Positions 1 to 7,280 of a stretch of DNA of 64,000 nucleotides are shown piece after piece (the stretch's first letter is position 1; each line of letters starts with the position of its first letter). The position numbers and the translations under genes were made by a program. Where the stretch lies: positions 124,001 to 188,000 of the forward strand of contig JACPUR010000013.1 in the NCBI GenBank assembly GCA_016192135.1, given 5' to 3'. The notes beneath the pieces were generated by a model. That model made no database searches and was not told where the DNA came from. It worked only from the letters and a program-made list of their open reading frames with translations. Source of the DNA: Candidatus Tectomicrobia bacterium (GTDB taxonomy: Bacteria; UBA8248).

Positions 1-206
1 AGCTCGCGTTCCGCCTTCGGGTAGGGGCAATGGCGGCATGCGCAATCGCAGCAGTACCCGCGTTCGATATGATGGGCCGCGGTGAAAACAGATTCGCCCG
101 TGACCGGATCCGTGTATGCCGCGGCGCCTTGGCTCATGGCCTCCTGATGCGCCCTCCGGATGAGCTCTCTCTGCTCCGGAGACAGCAGCCTCCGCCGCCC
201 GCGCAT
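1..206 (-). CDS. DUF5522-like small protein, partial (3' end outside window)
   Basis: The reading frame opens at ATG 204-206 on the minus strand behind a GGAGGAAC ribosome binding site at about 211-218 and runs off the left edge after 68 codons. The protein begins MRGRRRLLSPEQRELI and continues through a TDPVTGESVFTAAHH segment to a cysteine cluster, YCCDCACRHCPY. The combination of YTDP-x-TG-x-x-VFTA with RGYCC..CRHCPY is what I recall of the short DUF5522 family, whose function is unknown; the clustered Cys and His residues suggest metal binding. Only the N-terminal part is visible, so its full length and downstream partners cannot be judged. Confidence 0.7.
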   Translation of the reverse strand, partial: MRGRRRLLSPEQRELIRRAHQEAMSQGAAAYTDPVTGESVFTAAHHIERGYCCDCACRHCPYPKAERE

Positions 207-612
207 GCCTGTTCCTCCCGAATCGATCCTCGTCTCAACCGCCCCTGGCGCTTTGCCAGATGGGGCAAATGCAGCGTCGAGGTGCAACCCGGATGCCGGA
301 GAAGAGCAGAGCGTGAGAAATAGGGGTAAACGGCTCTGAAATGACCGAATTTGTCATTCTTTTTGTAAATTGCCCAGCCGCAGGATGCCTTTTCCGATAA
401 CCGGCCACCAATTTGCGGCAGGGAAAACTGACTCAGTGTCTCCCGCCAGATTCGCATTTTTGTCACTATTTCAGATATGTCCATCCTTTGACTGATAATT
501 TTCCTGCGGCCTTGTCCGCCTTTTTGGGATGGCCTTATTTTGTGGATTGGAGCACCATCGGGCGCCCTTGCCCGCTCGTTGCATCAGGTGGTCCCCGGCG
601 GAGGAGATCGAG
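207..612. other. intergenic region between divergent genes
   Basis: Neither strand carries a convincing gene here; the open frames have no family features. The stretch is noticeably more A/T-rich at 310-370 and 465-530 than its surroundings, as expected for promoters of the two divergent genes. A GATAAT at 494-499 resembles a -10 element for the plus-strand flavoprotein gene, but I find no good -35 partner at 16-18 bp. Confidence 0.4.
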
Positions 613-1872
613 GTGCCAGGGCTTGATCATCAGCCATTCGATATCGCCATCGTGGGGGGCGGCCCGGCCGGGAGCGCCGCGGCGGCCGCACTGGCACGGC
701 GAGGCTGGAACGTTCTCCTGCTGGAGAAATCTCCTGCTCCCGCGCCCAAGATTTGCGGCGAGTTCGTCTGCCCGCGGGCCCTGGAGATCATCGAGGAGAT
801 TGGCGCCCTTTCCGAAATCGAGGCGGAACCCCACCGCCAAGTGGCCGGCATGCTCCTGTCCACGCCGAGAGGCCTTCACATCGAGACAAGCTTCCCCGCC
901 TATGGGGGGGCCCTCTCCGTCCGGCGGCTTGGCTTGTCCATGCCCCGCAACCGCTTCGACGGAATCCTGCTGGAGAACGCGCGGCGCCAGGGCGCCGATA
1001 TCCGCCTCGGTACCCGGCTCTCTGGCATCCGCATGGAGCGCGGCGGAGCTGTGCTAACCCTCGCCGCAAGCCATGGAAGGACCGCCTTCCAGGCGCGGGC
1101 ACGGCTGGTCATCGGGGCGGACGGGCGCGCCTCCTCCGTTTCCCGGCTGATGGGGCTCTCTCTCCCCCCGCGCGGCCGGGTGCGCGCGGTGGCGCACACC
1201 TACTTCGAGGGAGTCCGGGGGATGGGGGAACGCGGAGAGATGCATATCCTTCCGGGCGGCGCCTATTGCGCTCTCGACCAAACCCCGGCGGGACTCTGCA
1301 ACGTCTCCTACGTGGACGATCTGGAAGCCCTTCGGCCGTGGCGGCGGGAGGAGGCGCTCCTGCGGGAGGCGTTCGGCCGGAATCCCCTCCTGCGAGAGAG
1401 ATTTTCGAGCGCGAAACGCGCACGGCCGATCCGCGTGCTGGCCCCGCTCCAGGTCAGGTCGAAGCGCCCCGTTGCGGACCGGGTGATGCTCGTCGGCGAT
1501 GCCGCCGGATTCTACGACCCCTTCACGGGGGAAGGCATCTATGCCGCCCTCCGGACGGCCATGATGGCAGCCGAAGTGGCGGACGAAGCCCTGGCCGGCG
1601 ACCGGCTCTCCGTCCGGACTTTGGCGCGGTACGAATCGATGCGGGCGAAATGGATGGGGCCCAAGCTGCTCGTCTGGCGGTTCTTCCAGTCTCTCATTCG
1701 GCGCGATCGGCTGGTCGAACGCTTCGGGCGGGAGTTGGCCCGCCACCCCGAAATCGGGGATCTCCTGGTGGGGCTGACGGGGAATTACGTGCCCCCGCGC
1801 GCCCTGCTCCAGCCTTCGGTGCTGGCCCGGCTCGTGGCCGGGCTGGTGCCGTTCGCTTCTTTTTTCCCGTAG
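613..1872 (+). CDS. geranylgeranyl reductase-family FAD-dependent oxidoreductase
   Basis: A 420-residue flavoprotein of the geranylgeranyl reductase / digeranylgeranylglycerophospholipid reductase-like family. These enzymes reduce isoprenoid double bonds or act on related lipids and quinone precursors. The dinucleotide-binding GGGPAGS motif lies at residues 15-21 and the second FAD motif GDAAGFYDPFTGEGI near residues 296-310, both typical of the family. The frame is open from ATG 529, but I prefer GTG 613: it has GGAGGAG just upstream and places the Rossmann motif at the usual distance from the N terminus. The next gene, a YceI-type lipid-binding protein, follows after 43 bp on the same strand, and that pairing fits polyisoprenoid metabolism. 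Exact substrate unknown. Confidence 0.85.
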   Translation: MPGLDHQPFDIAIVGGGPAGSAAAAALARRGWNVLLLEKSPAPAPKICGEFVCPRALEIIEEIGALSEIEAEPHRQVAGMLLSTPRGLHIETSFPAYGGALSVRRLGLSMPRNRFDGILLENARRQGADIRLGTRLSGIRMERGGAVLTLAASHGRTAFQARARLVIGADGRASSVSRLMGLSLPPRGRVRAVAHTYFEGVRGMGERGEMHILPGGAYCALDQTPAGLCNVSYVDDLEALRPWRREEALLREAFGRNPLLRERFSSAKRARPIRVLAPLQVRSKRPVADRVMLVGDAAGFYDPFTGEGIYAALRTAMMAAEVADEALAGDRLSVRTLARYESMRAKWMGPKLLVWRFFQSLIRRDRLVERFGRELARHPEIGDLLVGLTGNYVPPRALLQPSVLARLVAGLVPFASFFP

Positions 1873-1915
1873 CGGCCCGGCATATCCCGCTGGGCGCTCG
1901 CCTGAAAGGAAAGCC

Positions 1916-2536
1916 ATGCAGACGATGCGGAAGCGGAGCGCGTGGCGGTGCGCCGTGTTTTTCGCTTTCGCCCTCCTCGCAGCCTCCTCCGCCTCGGCGG
2001 CCTCATCCACCCCGTTGCCGCGGGGGACATTCGCCGTCATCCCCGCCCGGAGCGACGTGCGGGCCCGGGTCAGTTCCACTCTTCATGACTTCGATGTCGA
2101 AGCGAAGGTATACCGGGGCGAGGCGGTGATTTCCCGCGATTCGGGCAATCCCGTTCAGCTTTTCGTCGAATTTCGCGTCAAGGAGATGGTTTCGGGGAAC
2201 TTTATGCGGGACCAAGTGATGCGGAGCGATGTCTTCGAAGACGCAAGATACCCCCTCGTCCGATTCCGATCCGAAAAGATTTCTTTGGCGGGGACCGGCC
2301 CCGAGGGCTCTCTCCGCTTCCAGGCGGAGGGAACGCTCAACATGCATGGCGTGGAGAAGAACCAGATAATTTCCATCTTCGTTTCTCCGGGCGGGGACCG
2401 TATCCTCGCCCGGGCGGAGTTCCCGCTCCGCATCTCGGACTATGGGATGAAAGTTCCCTCTCCCCTCCCCTTCCTCCACACGGAGGACGTGGTGAAGGTC
2501 ACGGTCCGGATCGTCCTCCATCCCGGCGGGGATTGA
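1916..2536 (+). CDS. YceI family periplasmic protein
   Basis: A 206-residue secreted protein. Residues 1-29 form a signal peptide (basic start, AVFFAFALLAASS core, ASA cleavage region). The remainder matches the YceI lipocalin-like beta-barrel, including a TLHDF segment (canonically x-HxxF) early on and a GTLNMHGVEK segment late. YceI proteins bind polyisoprenoid lipids in a hydrophobic barrel; the physiological role is generally unclear. AAAGGAAAG precedes the ATG at a good distance. It lies 43 bp downstream of the geranylgeranyl-reductase-like gene, probably co-transcribed, and is followed at once by a hairpin terminator. The isoprenoid context makes a lipid-carrier role plausible but unproven. 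Confidence 0.88.
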   Translation: MQTMRKRSAWRCAVFFAFALLAASSASAASSTPLPRGTFAVIPARSDVRARVSSTLHDFDVEAKVYRGEAVISRDSGNPVQLFVEFRVKEMVSGNFMRDQVMRSDVFEDARYPLVRFRSEKISLAGTGPEGSLRFQAEGTLNMHGVEKNQIISIFVSPGGDRILARAEFPLRISDYGMKVPSPLPFLHTEDVVKVTVRIVLHPGGD

Positions 2537-2538
2537 GC

Positions 2539-2560
2539 CCGGCGCTTCGGCCCGGTTTTT
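2539..2560 (+). terminator. intrinsic terminator with UUCG tetraloop
   Basis: A six-pair GC-rich stem with one bulged C (2539-2545 with 2550-2555) closes a TTCG tetraloop and is followed by five T residues at 2556-2560. It begins three bases after the YceI stop codon, ending the two-gene plus-strand unit before the convergent VOC gene. Confidence 0.75.
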
Positions 2561-2591
2561 CCGGTTTCCGCGCCCCTGGCGCCGGGGCCCG

Positions 2592-2990
2592 CTAAATATC
2601 CTCGACCAGCTCCCACAGCGTCCCCATGGTGCTCTTCGGCTGGATGAACGCGACCAGATGGCCGCCGAAGCCGGGCCTGGACTTCTCGTCGATCATCTGG
2701 AAGCCCTGCGCCTTCATCTGGGCGATGACTCCCTCGATGTTTTTCACGTCGTAAGCCACATGGTGAAGCCCCTCGCCGCGTTCCCGGATGAACCTGGCAA
2801 GGCTGGTGTCGTCCCGGAGGGGGGAGATGGGTTCGATGAGGTCCCCTCCCAGATCCATCATGGCGAGGTCCGCGCCGCCGTCCCGGCTCTTTTCCCGCGC
2901 GAGCAGCTTGGCCCCCATCTTCTGGTAGAGCGCGATGGCGGCATCCATGTCTTTCACAGCGATACCGATGTGGTGGATCTTGTTGAACAT
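2592..2990 (-). CDS. VOC family protein, methylmalonyl-CoA epimerase-like
   Basis: A 132-residue vicinal-oxygen-chelate protein. The two beta-alpha-beta-beta-beta modules start with HHIGIAVKDM at residues 6-15 and GLHHVAYDVKN near residues 74-84, and a C-terminal GTLWELVE supplies the last acidic ligand. These His, His and Glu positions are the divalent metal ligands of methylmalonyl-CoA epimerase (the fourth ligand is usually a Gln), and length and layout match that family. An AGGAGA ribosome site precedes the ATG. No methylmalonyl-CoA mutase or propionyl-CoA carboxylase gene is nearby, so epimerase activity is a family-level guess; other VOC activities such as glyoxalase-like reactions remain possible. 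The SDR gene lies 87 bp upstream on the same strand. Confidence 0.78.
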   Translation of the reverse strand: MFNKIHHIGIAVKDMDAAIALYQKMGAKLLAREKSRDGGADLAMMDLGGDLIEPISPLRDDTSLARFIRERGEGLHHVAYDVKNIEGVIAQMKAQGFQMIDEKSRPGFGGHLVAFIQPKSTMGTLWELVEDI

Positions 2991-3077
2991 TGCGGTCTCC
3001 TGAGAGAGGCGGGCGGCCGGTCCGGCGTCATTCTGCCGCCGGCGGCCCAGGCGCGGCCGGATCGCTGTGGGAGAAGA

Positions 3078-3839
3078 CTATCCCGTCATCGTCGCCCCAT
3101 CGACCGAAATGATGGAACCACTCATGAAATCGTTCTCCGGGGACATAAGGAATACGACCGTAGCGGCTATGTGCTCGGGGTCGCCGAAGCGGCCGAGGGA
3201 GATCCCCCTCAGGCGCGTCTCCCTGTAATCCGGCTCCTCCGCCAGTTTCGCCTTCACGCGGCCGCTCGCCACGAGGCCGGGGGCGATGCAATTCACCTGT
3301 ATCCCATAGGGGCCCAGCTCCATGGCCAGGCTCCGGGTGAAGAGCTCGAGCGCCGCCTTGGTGCCGCAGTAGAGGGTTCGCGCGGGCCGGGCATGATGGC
3401 CCGAGACCGAGCCCATCATGAGGATGTGGCCGCTCCGCTGGGGGATCATTCGCTTGGCCGCCTCTCGGCCGGCGAAGTAGAAGGATTTCGTGTTCACCTC
3501 GAACATGACGTCGATTTCCTCGTCCGTGACCTCGACGAGTGGCTTGAAGTTTCGTGTGCCCACGCAGTTGACGAGGATGTCGAGGCCGCCCAGGAAGGCG
3601 GCGCCCTCCGCGACAGCCGTTCCTCCTTGCCGCGAATCGCTGAAGTCATACCCCTTTCCATCCGCGCGAACGCCATGCGCCCGGCATCGCGCGGCTATCT
3701 CCTCGCGGGCTTGGGCGTTGGCTCCGCCCACCACCCAGACGTCCGCCCCTTCGGCCGCGAGCCGAAGGGCGATGGCGGCGCCCATGCCGGAGGAGGCACC
3801 CGTCACGACAGCCCGCTTCCCTTCCACTTTTCTTGGCAT
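3078..3839 (-). CDS. SDR family NAD(P)-dependent oxidoreductase
   Basis: A 253-residue classical short-chain dehydrogenase/reductase. The cofactor motif TGASSGMG is at residues 13-20, the structural NNAG equivalent reads NCVG at 91-94, catalytic Ser is S144, and Tyr/Lys form Y157-x-x-x-K161 (YCGTK). The acidic and basic residues needed to predict NADH versus NADPH are not clear to me. The frame stays open upstream to 4136, but MPRKVEGKRAVVTG at 3839 is the natural family start; its ribosome site is weak. Upstream of it sits a hairpin at 4021-4060, which also argues against the longer form. Substrate unknown. Confidence 0.85.
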   Translation of the reverse strand: MPRKVEGKRAVVTGASSGMGAAIALRLAAEGADVWVVGGANAQAREEIAARCRAHGVRADGKGYDFSDSRQGGTAVAEGAAFLGGLDILVNCVGTRNFKPLVEVTDEEIDVMFEVNTKSFYFAGREAAKRMIPQRSGHILMMGSVSGHHARPARTLYCGTKAALELFTRSLAMELGPYGIQVNCIAPGLVASGRVKAKLAEEPDYRETRLRGISLGRFGDPEHIAATVVFLMSPENDFMSGSIISVDGATMTG

Positions 3840-4020
3840 CGGCGAGGATTCCCCATTGAGGTTATGAATAGGCCCGACGGCCTTCCCTGTGGGAGGGAAC
3901 TCTAGCAGAAAAACGCGGCGCGTCCGACATCCCGGCCCCATTTCTCGCGTGGCCCGCTCCGGCCCCCCGTTCCAGCCGCCGCCGGCGAAAGCACTCCAAA
4001 ATGAATGTCTCTCCTGCATG

Positions 4021-4060
4021 AAAAAACGACCCGCCTCGTTCAGGGAGGCGGCGGTTTTTT
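4021..4060. terminator. bidirectional terminator-like hairpin
   Basis: Six A residues (4021-4026), stem CCGCCTC (4031-4037), loop GTTCAGG, stem GAGGCGG (4045-4051), then six T residues (4055-4060). Two or three unpaired bases separate stem and T run, and it lies between two divergently transcribed genes where no transcript is expected to end, so its role as a terminator is uncertain. Confidence 0.4.
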
Positions 4061-4322
4061 CCCCGCGAGAACTAGGGATTAAAAACCTGAACTTCAGGAG
4101 AGTCCGCAAGCGCGCGCGCACTGCAACAAGCCACATTTCCTTCGGGGCCGCGCGGTCCCCGCCAGACGAGCCGTCATAACGCTGATGCTCTCGAATTTTC
4201 AGAATCGAGCCCGCCGCCTAGGACCACGGGCCCACCTTCCGCCATATTGGAAACAGGCGCGGCCGAGCGGCCAGCTTCGTAGAAGAGTTCGCCCCACGGA
4301 TTCCGGCGGACACACAGCCCCG

Positions 4323-4358
4323 ATTCCAAAGCACTTCCTGATTTCAAAGCACTTCCTG
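4323..4358 (+). repeat. 18-bp tandem direct repeat in the 5' leader
   Basis: Two adjacent copies of ATTYCAAAGCACTTCCTG, differing at one position (C or T), occupy 4323-4340 and 4341-4358. The second copy abuts the AGGAGGA ribosome site of the following gene. The arrangement could be an operator, a translational control element or a recent slip duplication. Confidence 0.85.
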
Positions 4359-4372
4359 AGGAGGACCCCCAA

Positions 4373-5974
4373 ATGCCAACGACAGCAGACCTGACAGTGG
4401 CGGGAATGCCCTTCACATTCTTCTTCGCCTCTGTCCTTGCCGGCATCGCCTTGGCCATCGGATTCCAGCTGCTGTTTACCCACTTGATGGCCGCCATCGG
4501 CCTCTCCGCGGCCAGCGCCGCCACCGATCCGGATGGAGCGCCGTTTTCACGAAACGGTGAAAATACGTATTACGAGAATCTGCGCAGGATTAACGCGATG
4601 TTCGGATTCTGGACATTGGTGACCGCCAGCATCTCCCTGTTCGGCGCCGTCTGGCTCGCCGTGGCGATGAATCCCTTTTTCTCGTGGATTCACGGAGTGG
4701 TCATCGGCTTGGTCGTATGGTCCGTGTCCTATCTCATCAGCGTCGGCATTGAGTGGAAGGTCGGCACTTCCATGCTCAGCATGATCGCGGGTGTCGCCCG
4801 GAGCAGCTTCCAGGCGCTCGCCGGGCTGACCAGCAGCGTTTTCGGGAGAAGCGAGGCCCGCAAGACGGCACGGACGGCGGACGCCATCGCCGCCTCGGTG
4901 CGGCAGGAGCTTTTCGGCAAGATGGACGTGCGACGCGAGTTGTACAGGTTCATTCGCGAGCTCCGGCCCGACATGCGCGATTTTCGCAAGGAGCTGGAGA
5001 GGCTGCTGGACGGGGTGGAGATCATCACAGTAATCCCGGAGGACGATAGATCCCGGATGGTCGCCACCGTCCGGACGGGGCCCCTGACCAGGGAAAAGGC
5101 GCGGACAGTGGCCTCGAGCCTCAAGAATCTCATCGGCGTCGCCAGGCAAGAAGCGGGCAGCGACAAGGCGCGGCACGAGAAAGTGGCCGACAGCCTGATG
5201 CGCGCGGCCGGCTTGTCTCCCAGAGAGGCCGAGGAAGCGCGGCACCGGCTGGAGGAATATCTCCGCCAGACGGGCAAGGAAGAGTTGAACCCCGAGGCCA
5301 TCAAGCACGACCTCGAGAGAATGTTCCAGGACCCCAGGCGCGGCACCGAGATCCTGCGGGCGCGGCTGTCGCAGATCGATCGGAACACCGCCACTGCGGT
5401 GGTCGCCCAGCGGATGGACATGACCGAGGAGGAGGCGCGGAGAAAAGTCGACGCCTTCATGTCCACCATCGACAGCCTGCTGGGACGCTCGCGGGACGGC
5501 GGGAGCGGCCAGAACGGCTATACCGCGGCGAAGAGGCGCGCGCTGGATCAGATCGAGTCGTTCCTGGCCTCGCTGGACCAGCCGTCGGAACATCTCGACC
5601 CCGAGGCCGTGCGGGCGGAATTTGAGCTCCTCCTGTCGCAGCCGCTAGAGGGAGCGAAGGCCCTCTACCACCGGGCAAGGCAACTGGACGACGAGGAGCT
5701 TAAGACGCTGCTCTCGAGCAATCCCTACATCGCCCGGGAGGATATGGACCGGCTGCACAAGAAGTTCATCGAGACGCGGGACCAGATGGCGGCCAAGTTC
5801 GAGCAGATGCAGAAGGAGGTCGAGAAACGTACCGAGCAGCTCCGGCAGGAGACCCTCTACCACACGGATCAGATCCGCAAGACATTCTCGTCCGCCACGT
5901 GGTGGCTGTTCGGCACGGCGGTGGCGAGCGGGGTCGCGGCCGTCTTCGCGGGATACCTCGCGGCCACGATGTAA
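4373..5974 (+). CDS. membrane-anchored helical repeat protein, function unknown
   Basis: A 533-residue protein I cannot assign to a characterised family. Three or four hydrophobic segments lie in the first 130 residues (for example TFFFASVLAGIALAIGF near 14-30), followed by a long charged helical region and a last hydrophobic segment at about 510-530. The middle holds at least two related blocks of about 100 residues: one with ELNPEAIKHDLERMFQDP, the next with HLDPEAVRAEFELLLSQP, each followed by R-x-x-QxD and an EExxR helix. From memory the layout resembles large cyanobacterial membrane proteins often mislabelled MFS transporters; that is recall, not a search. Strong AGGAGGA site before ATG. 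Single gene with its own terminator. Confidence 0.75.
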   Translation: MPTTADLTVAGMPFTFFFASVLAGIALAIGFQLLFTHLMAAIGLSAASAATDPDGAPFSRNGENTYYENLRRINAMFGFWTLVTASISLFGAVWLAVAMNPFFSWIHGVVIGLVVWSVSYLISVGIEWKVGTSMLSMIAGVARSSFQALAGLTSSVFGRSEARKTARTADAIAASVRQELFGKMDVRRELYRFIRELRPDMRDFRKELERLLDGVEIITVIPEDDRSRMVATVRTGPLTREKARTVASSLKNLIGVARQEAGSDKARHEKVADSLMRAAGLSPREAEEARHRLEEYLRQTGKEELNPEAIKHDLERMFQDPRRGTEILRARLSQIDRNTATAVVAQRMDMTEEEARRKVDAFMSTIDSLLGRSRDGGSGQNGYTAAKRRALDQIESFLASLDQPSEHLDPEAVRAEFELLLSQPLEGAKALYHRARQLDDEELKTLLSSNPYIAREDMDRLHKKFIETRDQMAAKFEQMQKEVEKRTEQLRQETLYHTDQIRKTFSSATWWLFGTAVASGVAAVFAGYLAATM

Positions 5975-6003
5975 GCCGCCCAAAGCGGGCCGCACGCAGA
6001 ACG

Positions 6004-6036
6004 ACAAGCCCCCCTTCGCCGGGGGGCTTGTTTTTT
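6004..6036 (+). terminator. strong intrinsic terminator
   Basis: An 11-bp perfect stem ACAAGCCCCCC / GGGGGGCTTGT (6004-6014 with 6021-6031), loop TTCGCC, and a T6 run at 6031-6036. It ends the preceding membrane protein gene, 30 bp after the stop, and separates it from the convergent RidA gene. Confidence 0.9.
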
Positions 6037-6057
6037 GGGAATGCACCGGCCGCCGCC

Positions 6058-6453
6058 TCAGGGCAGGGGCACCACCGCTTCGATTTCGACCAGGAAGTCC
6101 GGATCGGCCAGAGCCGAGACAACCAGGAGGGTGTTCGCGGGGCGGTCCTCCTTGAAGAACTCCTGGCGCACCCGGCCCACCTCGTCGCGGTACTTGATGT
6201 CCGTGATGAAGACGGTGGTCTTAGCCACATCCTCCATCCGGCCGCCAGCGCCCTCGATCACCTGCTTCATGTTTTCGAGAATTTGCCGGGTCTGCCCCGC
6301 CGCGTCGCCTCTGCAAACGATGTTTCCCTCCTTGTCACGGGAGGTCTGCCCCGCCACGTAGAGGGTGCGGCCCGCCTCGGCGATGACGCCGTGGGAGTAG
6401 GTCTTCCCGCGCGGAACGAAGACGTCGGGCGGCTGATATGCGATTCGTCGCAT
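6058..6453 (-). CDS. RidA family protein (RutC-like)
   Basis: A 131-residue RidA/YjgF/UK114 family protein. Family features are the early FxPRGKTYSHGV segment, TLYVAGQTSRD, DAAGQTRQILENM and the C-terminal VEIEAVVPLP. Archetypal RidA uses an Arg in an R-x-x-V/L-x-V segment to hydrolyse enamine/imine intermediates; here the region reads RPANTLLVVSAL, so the Arg near the RPA position is retained. The ATG at 6453 has GGAGGACCC upstream; the longer open frame to 6543 lacks support. It is the last gene of a minus-strand unit with an isochorismatase-type hydrolase and an alpha/beta hydrolase, a grouping that recalls rutB, rutC and rutD. Role inferred: deaminating or accelerating breakdown of a reactive intermediate. 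Confidence 0.88.
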   Translation of the reverse strand: MRRIAYQPPDVFVPRGKTYSHGVIAEAGRTLYVAGQTSRDKEGNIVCRGDAAGQTRQILENMKQVIEGAGGRMEDVAKTTVFITDIKYRDEVGRVRQEFFKEDRPANTLLVVSALADPDFLVEIEAVVPLP

Positions 6454-6555
6454 CGGGTCCTCCACGTCATGGGAAAAGTATCGTTTGCGTCGAGAGTGGC
6501 TAGTTCCGGCCTCATCCTTCAACTCCTGCCGGCAATGCGCCAAAGCTGGGGATTT

Positions 6556-7233
6556 TTAACCCCGGCTCCTCCCCCTCAGCCTCTTCAGCACCTCCTCCGT
6601 CGTGAGGACATGGCAGAAGACCTGGTCCATCACGGCCAGGGCCATGTCGTGGAAATCCTGCCGAAGCGATGCGCACGCGTCCGAGGCAAGGATTACCCCG
6701 TAACCCCGGTCGTAGGCGTCACGGACGGTGGTCTCTACGCAATAGTTCGTGTGAACGCCGCAGCAAATCAGGCTCCGGATGCCCATGTAGCGGAGCATCT
6801 GGTCGATCTGGGTCGAAGTGAACGCACTGGTCGAGCTTTTGGTGAGGACGATTTCGTCCGGCCGGCGGGCAAGCTCCTCGAGAATTTCGATGTCGCGGGA
6901 ATCCGGCGGCGCGTGGAAGCCCTTCTCCCGGTAGCTGGGGCTCAGGTCCCGGCCGTCCCGCGTCAGAGAGCCGATGCGGGTGTAGATGATTTCGAGCCCT
7001 TCGGCTCGGCAAGCGTCGAGGAGTTTCCGGGCGTTCGTGACGACGCCCGGGAGCTGACTCACGAAATACGCGCAGACATCCCCCTTCCCCTCGCGGCGCA
7101 TCCGCCCGTAGATGCCGTGGTCGGGGCTGGCGTCGAGATACTGGAGATCGATGAGCAAAAGGGCGGTTTCGGCGGGATCGAGCCTGACCTCGCTCATCGG
7201 AGGAAAGCGGTTTTTGGATTCCCGAAAGTCCAT
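6556..7233 (-). CDS. isochorismatase-family cysteine hydrolase (RutB-like)
   Basis: A 225-residue cysteine hydrolase. The catalytic triad expected of the family is complete: D29 in LLLIDLQ, K132 in VLTKSS and C165 in HTNYCVE, with the usual cis-peptide region GVHTN before the Cys. Members include ureidoacrylate amidohydrolase RutB, N-carbamoylsarcosine amidase and nicotinamidase. The ATG at 7233 sits behind GGAG; the open frame upstream is not supported. It lies between an alpha/beta hydrolase gene (47 bp upstream) and the RidA gene (102 bp downstream) on the same strand. The trio suggests stepwise amide or carbamoyl hydrolysis; the substrate is not shown by sequence. Confidence 0.87.
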   Translation of the reverse strand: MDFRESKNRFPPMSEVRLDPAETALLLIDLQYLDASPDHGIYGRMRREGKGDVCAYFVSQLPGVVTNARKLLDACRAEGLEIIYTRIGSLTRDGRDLSPSYREKGFHAPPDSRDIEILEELARRPDEIVLTKSSTSAFTSTQIDQMLRYMGIRSLICCGVHTNYCVETTVRDAYDRGYGVILASDACASLRQDFHDMALAVMDQVFCHVLTTEEVLKRLRGRSRG

Positions 7234-7280
7234 GGGATGAGCTCCTTCAAGCGGAAAGCGCGATGGGGTGGAGGCCGCCG

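Larger units (their letters stand above)
3840..4372. other. 533-bp divergent intergenic region with hairpin, palindrome and repeat
   Basis: No supportable gene. It contains a hairpin flanked by A and T runs (4021-4060), a 13-bp palindrome CCTGAACTTCAGG (4086-4098), an alternating CG run near 4108-4120, and an 18-bp direct repeat just before the downstream gene (4323-4358). Promoters for both flanking genes should lie here, but I could not pick convincing hexamer pairs. Confidence 0.5.

Noticed and set aside
2592-2990. firm assignment as methylmalonyl-CoA epimerase
   Set aside because: Pattern fits, but none of the pathway partners is present, so only a family-level call is made.
2658-3905. 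415-codon plus-strand frame
   Set aside because: Antisense shadow of the VOC and SDR genes, His/Arg/Gly-rich with no family features; typical of long spurious frames in GC-rich DNA. The same applies to many other long frames opposite real genes.
3840-4136. N-terminal extension of the SDR to 4136
   Set aside because: It would translate through a hairpin and has no family similarity; the Rossmann start fits ATG 3839.
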